DNA from: Palaemon carinicauda
Lineage: Eukaryota > Arthropoda > Malacostraca > Decapoda > Palaemonidae
NCBI RefSeq assembly: GCF_036898095.1
Contig: NC_090726.1
Coordinates: 42,659,455 to 42,723,454, forward strand
DNA: 64,000 bases
Direction: 5' to 3'
In this document: positions 33,628 through 45,800 of the stretch, in pieces
Layout of the letters: the number at the start of each line of letters is the position of its first letter
Position numbering within the stretch: the first letter of the stretch is position 1
The notes under the pieces: generated by a model
What the model was told of the DNA's origin: nothing
Databases searched by the model: none
Seen by the model: only the letters and a program-made list of their open reading frames with translations
Position numbers and translations under genes: made by a program

Positions 33628-33893
33628 TTAATTCTTTTTACCACGCCCTAATTCTATGTCAAGCCTATCCCAGTTGCTTAGTTCCACATTTTCTGTAGAT
33701 CTTGAGGGAATTTCAGTGGTGGGCTTCATGAGAATGTCAGCTACTGCGAGGTACTGCATATGAAGGCGTTGCTTGAGGAACTCGTACAGCTCATACTCTA
33801 AAGCCATTCGATTCTTCAAGGCTTTCCTCACTTCTTCACTGACTTCTTTGTATTTTTTTGGATTCTTGTTTACCATCCTTTCCTTTTCAAATT
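33628..33893 (-). CDS. UST: Sulfotransferase terminal exon
   Basis: Acceptor ttttttttcag on the minus strand; it ends in TAA at 33628. It encodes FEKERMVNKNPKKYKEVSEE and then NRMALEYELYEFLKQRLHMQ, the C-terminal helices typical of 2-O-sulfotransferases. A short hydrophilic tail ends the protein. Confidence 0.85.
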
Positions 33894-36800
33894 CTGAAAA
33901 AAAAATAGCTTTGTTAGAATTTTTGTTTAGTAATTCTTGAAAAACCATTAGAATTTTTTATCTGAACATAAATACTGTATGAACCTTTGTTACATCAATT
34001 AATCTTTCCAAATATTCATTTGCTTTTCTTTGAAAGACAGTTTTGTAACAAGACGGTCAATGACTCTTCCTCAATATTGCTACATTTTCTGAAGCACAGT
34101 TTCATGACAAGACCAATATAAAAAGTTAAGAGTTTGTTTATACACAAATACAAAACATCATCCTTTATGTAGGAGAATAGATAACAGCAAAGCTGGAACA
34201 CTGCAGTTAAAACTATAACGACTATAACGACGTGTAAACTACCTGTCGACAAGGAAAAGCAACCTCCCATTGCTGGCTCACTGATAAACCACTTAAATTT
34301 CAGCCGTTAGTGAGAGCACACGTTCTCGCTGGCTGGAACTTTTGGTGGGATTTTCTAACAATTTCTTTTTCTTTTCAGCCTGTTTGGTTTGAAGCTGCCT
34401 CCTGTTATCCAGAAATATCCGGAATGACGATGAAGACCTGTGGCCCTTTTATGAGTGTTCCTGAGATGAATCCTGATCGGTTATGCCCTTCATGCCGAGA
34501 GCATTGGGAGAAGTATGACAGAAGGAGAAAGAAGCCGCCCAAGAGCAATTCTTCACTTTCTGGATCATCCTCGAAGTCGAAGAAGGCCCGAGTGGCTTCT
34601 TCCGCCCCCATTACTCTTCCTTCCAACTCTTCTTTGTCTTCCTCTGGGGGTCAATCGAGTAAGAGTGGTGGCCCTTCAACTTTAGGACAAGCCAAGGGGC
34701 AAGGAGATCCTAACGTTTACCCAAGCAAAATGGTGGGGCCTCAGTGGGAGCTGCCGCCTTTTCAAAGGCATGATGCTCTTTGTTTGCTGTGGCCTTTCTT
34801 GGGTATCCAAGGAAAGACTGCAGCTAGTCCTTGCTTTGAAACACTTGCTATAGGTCATCGAGGTCATCGCCCCTTTGGTGTCAGGAGTACCTGGCCATCA
34901 CTCCGTCTCCTGCGGAGGATTGAGGTGAACCTACTTCACCGGAGTTTCATTTTCGCCCTGCTGAAGTTTGGTGTTGCGAGCAGATCAACCCTCACTTTTC
35001 CAGATCCCCTCCTGTTCAGCACCCTAGCTCTTCTGGTTGTTGTGCAACTTCAGCCTCATCTTTCCTCTACGGAGGAGGATCGTAGACCTGTCCTTCATAG
35101 GCAGTCTCTTTCTCCTTCCAAGGATGACTCTCCACTCAGATGATAGACTTCTAGGATTGCAGTTTCTAGACCCTTGCCTGCACATTCTTCAAGACGGTAA
35201 GCCTCCTTCATGAGCGCCTCCCCTCAATGTCCTTCTCATCGTCGACCCTTCTCGCAGCTCCAGACATATTTCTAGGCAAGCTTCTCCTTCGGGTTCCCCT
35301 GATGTCCATGCTTCATCTTTGCATGCTTTGACCTTGTTCCTGGTCAATGAAGAGCTTAATTATCATGAGCAACTTCCAGGCGCACTTCTCCAGGAAGCTC
35401 TACTTGTTGTGCCCATATTGAACACATATCAGCTGGACGTACTTGAAATATGTCTCCTCATCGGACTTCGTATCAGTCCTATTCTTCTCGCCGAGCTTCA
35501 CCTTCCAGATGATATCCTGCCAGCTCTTCTCCAGGATGTGTCTTGCCTCTCCTGATGAGTGTCATCCCGGTGTGCTTTGCCTCGCCATACCTTGTTTACG
35601 AAGCAAGGCTTTTCAAGGTGTTTGCCAGATCGCAAGTGCTTGTCTCCCTTGCACGGGGCAGCAAAACAGTCTTTGGACCATTCCTCTTTGGAGGATGAAA
35701 ATTGTTCCTGTCCGACCACACTAAGCGTTCATCCACAGAGCGCACTTTTCATAGGTCTTCTGTTCGTGCTAGGTATGAGAACTGCGATCGAACTTCAACA
35801 AAGACTTCGTAGCGCTCTTCACCTGATTGTTGCAGGCACTCATCCCCAGATCACCACAGGGGCTCTTCTAAAAAAACAATTTGGAGCACAAGGTCTCCTT
35901 CTAATCCAACTTCATCTGACACGTCTTAAAAATCATGCCCCAGGCACATGAAGCGCTCTTCTTCGGGCCACATTACGTATCCTACAGCTGATCAGCCCAA
36001 GCTCACCAGTATGGACCGGTCTTCAGTTCGTGCGAGACACACCTCAGGAAAGCGCTCATCTCAGGAGCCCACACCTCCCGAGAGAGGATCTCTACAGCAG
36101 CACTCCCAGGCAAGATTGGGATCGTCTAAGCGGGCGAATCCAATTTCCCCCTTTCATTGTCAGACACAGTACCCATTAATTTTGATTCCAGAAGGCATAA
36201 TAGTGATAGGGGCTCCGGTTACAAACCCCCCCCCCCAAGGTGATACCAATGCCTAGAGAGATTTCTTTAGTGGACAACTATTGCTTGTCCCCAATTTAGT
36301 TCACAGCAGGGCATCCCTCTCCTCCCAAGAAACAGAGACAAACATTTAACCATGTCATCCTCTTTAAGGCGTGTCACCGCAAAAGACTGGAGAACTTCAA
36401 CTATAGCAATCTTTTCCCCCTTTGCAGCTAGTGCTCACAGGCAAGAAAGCAAAGACTAGGAGACCATCCCAAACTTTCCCGCCCACTGGCTTTAAGGCTG
36501 TCTCGACAGCTTCAAGTTATGAAGATCCTAGACTGGGTGAAGAGGGGACAGCTAGCCCCTCCTCTTCCCATCTGCCCAGGAAGGATGACCTCTCTCAGGG
36601 TCAGGCAAGGACGATCCTGGAGGAAGAAGATGCAGAGTTTGAGTATGAGGATTCTGAAGGGGAGCTTCCTCAAGCAGCGGTGTCGGAACCAAAAGATAAG
36701 GAAGGGAGATGAATTCAACGATCCTTGAGGTGCTACGTTGTATCAGAAAGGTCAATGGCTCAGAAGAAGCTGGCTCTCTCTCCCCGAAGGGCAGGAAGGC

Positions 36801-39800
36801 AGCCATCAACCTTCCTGTCAAGCTCCTAGCAGTGCAAGACCCAGACTTGAACTCCCTTGGTTAGCCTTAGCCAAGGAAGCCTTAGATAAGGTGAGGTCTC
36901 AGGTCTACGAAAGTAAGAACTCGCTGAGGGCGTGGAGATCCTTCCGCTTGATTCCTGCAGCCTTTATGAGGTCGAGAAAATACTATCAAAAGTAGGAAGC
37001 TCTACCTTCCCCTCTTCCACCACAACCCGTATTTGTAAATTTGACCCCAGGTTGCTTGGCAAAACATTTTGAAGAGGTTCCAAGTTTCCTTCTCAGCAGC
37101 AGAAGGCAACTGGTATGGAAGTTACTGACATAGCTACCATGCAAGTAGCCTCTTGGATCAACCACTGGTCAGGTACAGTTTGCTATCTAGCCAAAATGGT
37201 GGATGTTACCAACCCAAGCAAGAAGAAAGCCTTCAAGGACATTGTCTTGACGGGAGCTAGAGCAGTTGAGTGGGCAAATTGGGTACTTGAGCATCATGAG
37301 GTGGGCAAATTGGGTACTTGAGCATCGTGAGGCCATAACTTTAAGATTCCACAAGCAGATCGGTCGCAGATAAGAACTTACTTTGTGAAACTCGTCTTTG
37401 AAGAAGCCCTCTTTCTTTCAGCCAACAGAAGTAGATGCAACAGCGGAAAAATGGAGAAGACTTAGGACTCTATTCTGCAGCTTGCAGTGTCCTTTCAATA
37501 GCCTCAACCTTCCGCATCTGGTCAGAGTAAAACAGCTGCTCAATCGTCCCAACCCCAAAATCCAGCTTGGCGAGGCCAGACTGGCCCTCAATAATCCATC
37601 CTAAAGAATTCGTCAGCAGTCTTTCTCCTCGCACCAGAGCCAGGGTCGCAGGGGGAAAGGCAGAGGTAAACTTCTTCATTGTGAAGGGCGTTCCCCCCAC
37701 CTCACTGCCTACTCCCCTACTGGAGGTGGTGGTTTTACAGTCGAGAGAGATGGATAGTGGAGGTACTTTGATCTGGTCACCTTCCGTTCATCAGCTCTTC
37801 CCCCCCTCTGATTCCACCTCCAGCGACATCGTCATCCTATCGCCAGGGTTCAGCAGAAGATCTTGCCCTGCAAGTGAAAGTTCAGGCCAGGTTGAGAAGG
37901 GCTTACTTCAGGAGGTGTACGACAGCTACCTCGTCTTCTTCAGTCGACTTTTTTTGTAAGAAAGGTGTCTGGAGACTAGACACCAGTCATCAACCTATCG
38001 ACTCTGAATGAGTTCATCCGGCAAACACCATTAAGGATGGAGACCACAGCCCCGGTCAGACAAGCAATCAGGCCTCAGGACTTCATGGGCACCCTGGATT
38101 TGAAGGCACGTACTTCCAAATCTCTATCCACCCCTCTTCCAGGAAGTACCTGTGAGTGGTAATAGCCGGAAAGGTGTTACAATCCAAAGTCCTTTGCTTC
38201 AGCCTGTTAATGGCACCCTTAGTTTTCACAAGGATCTTCGAGCTAGTATCTTGGTGAGTGCATGCCAACGGAATTCGCCTCTTCCACCATCTAGACAACT
38301 GGCTAATCCTAGCGGAATCAGAGGACAACCTCCTACAATGAATTGTCTCATTTTCTCAAGACCTGGGGGTCGTGATAGAGAGAAGTGTCCTAACCCCAAT
38401 CTAAAACTAATATATCTGGGGATGGATACATTATAGACAGAGTACAAAGGAAACTATTCCCGTCCCAGGAAAGGATTTTACATATGCAAAAGGTATCTCT
38501 CCCCTTCGTGCGGCAGTCCCTTCTTCCAGCATGCTAGTGGCAGAAATGTTTGGAGCACTTAACATTGTTAGAATGGTTGGTTTCCGGAAGCAGATCTACT
38601 CTATTCAGCATGGATAGCAGAGGAGTCTAAAAAAGATCTTCAATGGTGGCTGGAAGAAACAAACTTCTTGAAAGGATACCTTTCTCGATACTGCCACCGG
38701 AATTTCTCCTCTTTACGGACACATCTAGTGAAGGATAGACAGCGCATCTCGGTCAGCACGTAGTGTCGGGTACCTGGACAGATCAAGATCACCACGAGCA
38801 CATTAACGTCGTAGAGATTAAAGCTGTTACATTAGCCATCCAGGAATTTTTCCCTCTTCTGACAGGACACTTGGTGGTCTTGATGAATGATAAGACCACC
38901 GTGGTGTCCTATATAAACAAGCAAGGAGGTACTACTGTATGTCTCTACAACTGTGACCACTAGCAGTAAGGACTCTTGATTGGGCAGCTCAACACGATTA
39001 CACAGTTTATTTCACTCCAGACAAAGGGAACGTAGTAGCGGACAAATTGAGTGGTTAGACCCGGATAGTTGAGTCAGAATGGTCTCATGTCCTCAGGTAG
39101 TGAGTGACAGAGATCCTGACTTTGTGGGGTTTACCAACAGTGGATCTGTTTGCGACCTCTTAATAACAAGCTACCGATTTATTGCACTCCAATTCCAGAC
39201 CCAAAAGCAGTGTTCGAAAACATGTTCCAGCATCCATGCAACAGCCTCAATGCGTGAGCTTTTCTGTCGTTTTTCCTATTAAGAAGTGCTAAATCGAGTT
39301 TGAGTAACACCAAATCTAATGATGACTCGTAACACCAAAATAACCGCACATGGAGTGGATGCCTGGACCTTCTACTCCTCCTAATAGAGACCCCAAGAGA
39401 ATTGCACGCTCTCTCCGACCTGCTAAGTCAGCCACAAACCAGGATCTTCCACATTGCAACGGAATGCCTTCAACTTCCCGCATGGAGGTTATCCAGCATC
39501 TCTCAGAGAAAAGCTTTTCTTGAAAGATTGTGCACCAGATATCTGGATACCTTAGTAGCAGTTTAGCTGGCCAAGTGGGCTGTCTTCTGTGGTTGATGTT
39601 GTGAGAGGGATGTCTCTCCTCTCAGAACTCTTATTTTAATACAGTAATCGCTGATTTTTTGTTCTACCTTTGCAAGGAGAAACTCTGCTGCATTTCAGTG
39701 GTAAAAGGTTATTGCTTGGCCTTGAACAAAGTCTTTAGACTAAAGGGAGTAGACATTTCTTCAGAGGAGGAAATTTCAATCCTCATACGGAGTTTTGAGT

Positions 39801-42800
39801 AGACCTGCCCTCCAGTTGATGCGAGTTGTTAAGGTTTTACATTACCTAAAGTGGGCACCCTACGAATTGTTGAGGTGAGCCTCAAATAGGGACTGTACCC
39901 TGTAAATGGTTTTTCTGCTTGCTTTATTTTCATCTAAACTAGGAAGTGAACTTCATGGTTTCTCATTCAACATCACCCATTCAAGGGGGGTAGAGATAGC
40001 TCTTGCTCTCCTTCGTCCCTGACTTCATAGTTAAAACTCAAAACATGTAATTGCCTAATTCCAGATTTCTATAATTTCAGATTATGAGCCTTAGGGATGT
40101 GACTGATGATTCTGACCAGCTGTTACTGTGTTCTGTAAGAGCACTGAAGTACTATCTCAAACAGACAGAATGTTAGACGCCTGCAACACCTCTTCATGAG
40201 CACAGGAACATCAAAGAAGATATCCAAGAACATGATCTCATTCTGGCTGAGAGAGGCTATTTTTTGGACGCTCGCTTCTTCCACGGAAGGGATGCATGTA
40301 AAAGCTAGACGCGAAACGTATTTGTTCCTCATTAGCTTTTAGGAAGAATTTATCCGAGATGCAGGTTCTTCAGGCAGATGTGTGGAAGTGTCAGATGACG
40401 TTCAACTACTCACTACCATCGGGATGTGACCTACAGGTCCCTGGATACGTTCTCCTTAGGGCGTGTTGTAGCTGCATGTGGTATAACTGCCTCGGCTCCT
40501 CTCACGGGACCAGTGGATCAAGAGCTGAAGTTATGAATAAGACTGGGATGAAAGTAAAGAAAGACTGGCCTGTTTTTTCCTTTCTATCTTTCCCTCTCTT
40601 GGGATACAGTTTCAAAAGACCTTGCCAGCAGGACTTAATCTGATAGCTGGGTAAAACCAGTCAGCATGGAGCCATTCCAAGCTCAAGCACGGAAGAGATT
40701 TTACCCATGCTCCTTAGCTTGACGGACTGTTGCTAATTTCAAATATGGTACTTCTCATGCTACAAAAGCAGAGAAATCTCAATCTGTCTACATTCACTCA
40801 GCTACTGAAAGCTACATTCCAGGTTAACAGCATTTACGGAATTTATTTCGTATTTTAAAATTCCTTACCACTTTCAGGTGGATTCTTTTTAACCATCCTT
40901 GGTGTTACTCCTATCCTTCTAAATGTGGTATTCATCAACTGAATACTGGGGAAGATTCATTTAATTAAATCCCATTTTGAAAATGTAACTTATTTTAATA
41001 CTTTGTATTTAATCAATTGCCTTTCTTTCTCCCCACACTTAGTGTGCTCAGAATAAGTGATGTAAACATATCATTATTACTTGCTAAGCTACAACCCTAG
41101 TTGGAAAAGCAGAATGCTATAAGCCCGAGGGCTCCAACAGGGAAACTAGCTAACGCTATATGCTGGTTGTTGATTCTCTGGTACTACATTGGCTAGTCAC
41201 AAAATTTACTCTGAAAACTGTTTATCTTTACACAAGAAAAAATGCACTGATATAAACATGGTGCAATGTACTTTACCTGAACTAAAATAACGTTGTCTTG
41301 CTCCATTGAAGAAAGTGGGAAGATACTGTTCTAAAACACCAAGTGTAGTATTCCAATCTTCAGCTATTCCAATTACCGAGTATTCATATTCTGCATGAAA
41401 TTTAGCTTTCTGTAGCGCATAAGGTTCTCCATGTTTTCTGAAAGAAAATAGTAGATATTAATGGATTTTAAATATTTGGACGTTATTGGAAAAGAGAATG
41501 AGAACAAAGTACTTATGACATAAGTATGCAAAACAAAAATGACCCAATGGCCCATATAGATTTCACAAAAACTAGTCCATTCATATAACTTTTTTTCGTC
41601 TAGTTTTCCCATATTAACTTCACCTTGCTCCAATTTTCAAATTGCATTTAAGAACAAATACTTTGAGCAAAAACTTTTAGTCTAGAGATGTGACAAAGTA
41701 GCCCGGTTTATTCAAGCTATAGCCAACTAATTCTGTATAATCCCCTGAACTTCCCTACTGGTCTTCATCCTACCACTTCCATATCTACTAACTGATCTCT
41801 CCCTTTCCCATCAATGGTCACAAGGCAAAAAATCTTGGCATCTTTTGTGTGAAATACCAATCTTTTCCAGCCTCTAAATACATTTCTATTTGTAATGTGA
41901 TGTTTACAATGCCTTCCACCCTTAAACCTTGGCACTTGTTGTTATAAACTGGTTGAAATCCCCTCCACTTCTTTGGCAAGTGTTTTGTCTGTTTTGTAGA
42001 TTAGTTCAGGCCGAATATATGCATCATAGTTTTTGTTCTCTTTACTAATGGTTATCTGTATTTAACAGTACTTCAGCAATCTTAACCTCCAAGGGGTTAT
42101 TTTTTCCCCAGCACATTTTGCAGTATATTTTTTTAAAATTGCTCTAACAGCCTTAATTTTTGTCATAGAGAGGTCAGGTTGGTCTCATTCTCTAGGAAAA
42201 TGCCTGAATTTTTTCAAAAAATTATAAAAAATATAAAAAAAAAATTTTTATAGCATTTTTTTGCAAGGACGTACCGGTACGTCCATGGGGGTAAAGGGAT
42301 GACTTTTGTGCAACGTACCAGTACGTCCTTTGGGGGTAAAAGGGTTAACTTTATCCATAATTTTGCTACCCCCCAACACCTGCTTCACAATACAGTGAGT
42401 CTCCCAGCCAACAGAAATTTTTTACCCCTATTTTTAAGGCCGTCCTTACGCTTCTTCCTGTCTTCCTGGTAAACACAAAAATGTGGCCTTGCCACCGACA
42501 CGCACACTGGTATATTATCCATGGCTACGCTATCCAAGTCGTGGTAATTTCTCCCGACACCTGCCTCCCTGTGTCTTGAACGTAAAACCACAAAACCACG
42601 AAGTCAAGGCAATATTCTTTCATTATTAAATAACATAAGATGATAACAATGATTAAGTTTTCTGTTATGCAAATTTTCAATATGTACTCTTCCTATTCTA
42701 CTACTGACACTACCTAGAATTGTATCACAACACAAGAACAACCTCTCAAAACAATGCTGTACTATACCCCTATCCAATTATGATGAATGATCATGTTTTA

Positions 42801-45800
42801 ATTAACTTTTAGTGTTTAAGTGCTGTACATTATTTCACTTGTATATCAAACTATTAAGTTTAAATGACATTTATGGCTATTTACCAAAAGAGGAGAGCAT
42901 TATTATTATTGGTAGATAAGCTACAACCCTAGATGGAAAAGCAGGATGCTATAAGCCCATTGTCTAACAGGGAAAATAGCCCAGTGAATAAAGGAAATAA
43001 GGAAACAGATACAAAAAGCCCAGTGAGGAAAGTAAAGGAAACAGATAGAATAGTGTTTAGCGTGTCCTCCTGGAAGAGCTGCTTACCATAGCTAAAGAGT
43101 CTCCTCTACCCTTACCAAATTGAAAGTAGGTTTTAGATGGAATTCCCAATTACTGTACAGTACTTGGTCAGACTGAACCTATTCTCCAATGCACTGTACA
43201 TAATATTCCATTGCATGCATTGGAATAATCAAGGTGTTTCACTGAAGAAAAGCCTTAGGTATAAAAAAGGATCCCTTACATCAAGTTACTGTATCTGCAC
43301 TTGAATCCCCTGTATGAAAAGGAGTAATCTTTTTATAGGTAATAATACATACATACATATACCAAGGTGCTTCCCCCAATTTTGTGGGGTAGCCGACATC
43401 AACAAATGAAACAAAACAAAAAAAGGGGACCTCTACTTTCTACGTTCCTCCCAGCCTAACAAGGGACTCAACCGAGTCAGCTGGTACTGCTAGGGTGCCA
43501 CATCCCACCCTCCCACATTATCCACAACAGATGAAGCTTCATTATGCTGAATCCCCTACTGCTGCTACCTCCGCGGTCATCCAAGGCATCGGAGGAAGCA
43601 GCAGGGCCTACCGGAACTGCGTCACAATCGCTCGCCATTCATTCCTATTTCTAGCACGCTCTCTTGCCTCTCTCACATCTATCCTCCTATCACCCAGAGC
43701 TTCCTTCACTCCATCCATCCACCCAAACCTTGGCCTTCCTCTTGTACTTCTCCCATCAACTCTTGCATTCATCACCTTCTTTAGCAGACAGCCGTTTTCC
43801 ATTCTCTCAACATGGCCAAACCACCTCAACACATTCATATCCACTCTAGCTGCTAACTCATTTCTTACACCCGTTTTCACTCTCACCACTTCGTTCCTAA
43901 CCCTATCTATTCGAGATACACCAGCCATACTCCTTAGACACTTCTTATAGGTAATAATATAAAAAAGATTATAGTTCTCTAGGTACATTGTGATGTCTGC
44001 TTGTATTCAAGAAATGTCATCAGTGAAGTCATCTCTCAAAATTCTGAAGTTTGAAATAAGTTATCATCAATACACAACATGCTTCAATATAATATACAGG
44101 TTTCCTAATAACTTACAAGCAATATGAATGCTGACCACAGATGAAGGGAATGGAAGACAGAAAATCCTCGGTACCATTTTTCATGGAACATTCTGGGTCG
44201 TCATTGAGTACGCACTCCTCTAATTTTTTCCAGTACCACGTACGACCTACAAATAAGAAATGAGATGCAGTATAATCTGAAATAAAATTCCTGAGATTTC
44301 AAAAAATTATTCCACGTCATGGAATTATGGTAATTCTGGGAATACTGTACTGTACTTTAACCCTTTTACCCCCAGGCTATTTGGAACCCCTAACCCTTTA
44401 CACCCAAGGGTTATTTTTTTTTCAAGCACATTTTGCAATATAATTTATTTAAATTGCTCTACCAGCCTTAATTTTCGTCATAGAGAGGTCAGGTTGGTCT
44501 CACTCTCTTGGAAAATGCCTGAAGTTTCTGAAAAAATTATCAAAAATATGCAAAAAAAATTATAAATAGCAGTTTTTTGCAAGGACGTACCGGTACGTCC
44601 ATGGGGGTAAAGGGATGGGTTTTGTGAAACGTACCAGTACGTCCTTTGGGGGTAAAAGGGTTAAAAATTAATAATTTAATATACAGTACTGAATTTGTGT
44701 TCCTAAAGTAGGCTACTAACTACTAGGGTTTCTGTCCTGCTACCAGGTACCTGTAATCACTGTCCCCAGATACTGATGCTCAATGATTTTACCGATTCTC
44801 ATTGCTGTCTTCGGTCATGTCTTTTAACTTGAGATTATTTGATAATAGAATTCATATGGCAAGAATTACCTCTACTTAGAATTTGCTTCACACTTTAGAC
44901 CAACGTGAACTGAAAATTATAATGGAAGTATTTCAAAGAAATAATTTTTTTTTTGACAAAATAACTCACAGAATTGATGTGTGAGTTGCAGTTATTTATA
45001 TTTTCATTGGGCTACCCTACTTATGAGGTATATAAAAATCAGTAATTTAATTGAAGAAAAAATTATTTCCAAACCAACTGCTAACATGTAGGACATACAT
45101 AAAACATTTACAAATAAATATTCTGCACCAGTATAAAGATCAGTTATGTAATATTACAGATAAAACACTCAAGATTAAAATACTATGGTTCTAATAATAT
45201 GAAAAATAACAATAACAGTATAATTTGGCATGCTACTTTTCGTTCAGGATTCAATGCATTACTCAATAATGAGCCCACCCTAAACAGAAGACACAAATTG
45301 GAAGCATTAGAAGAACGATAAAAACCGATGTAATACCACCAATCAAACAACTTTGATATCAAATGAGGCTAGACGATATGCATTGGTAAAGATCTTAGCT
45401 AACCATAGCATTCAATGGATGGAAACTGGAACTCAAAATGTTCAACCCCAGCAAATGTGTGAACTACCTCATGTGAAAGACAGCCTCATTTTGTAATGAA
45501 TACTGGGTGAAGTTTTGATCAGTAATAATACTGGTAAGAGGAAGAGTATAATCTAATATAATAGCAGTCCACTGTTACCAAAGATGATAATATTCATCAA
45601 TAGTTGTTGGATGAAGAATATATTTAGCATCGTGATTAAAACTCACTTGTGGTTATAATTTCTATCTTTTTAAAGGTGTTTTCTCAAATGATCTACAATC
45701 TTTGAGACCTCTCTGCCTTTCTCATGGTCTGCATGATACTCTTATTTGACTGGCATGCTTTGTGTAGCACATGGTCCCAACTATGGTGTTGATGAGGGGG

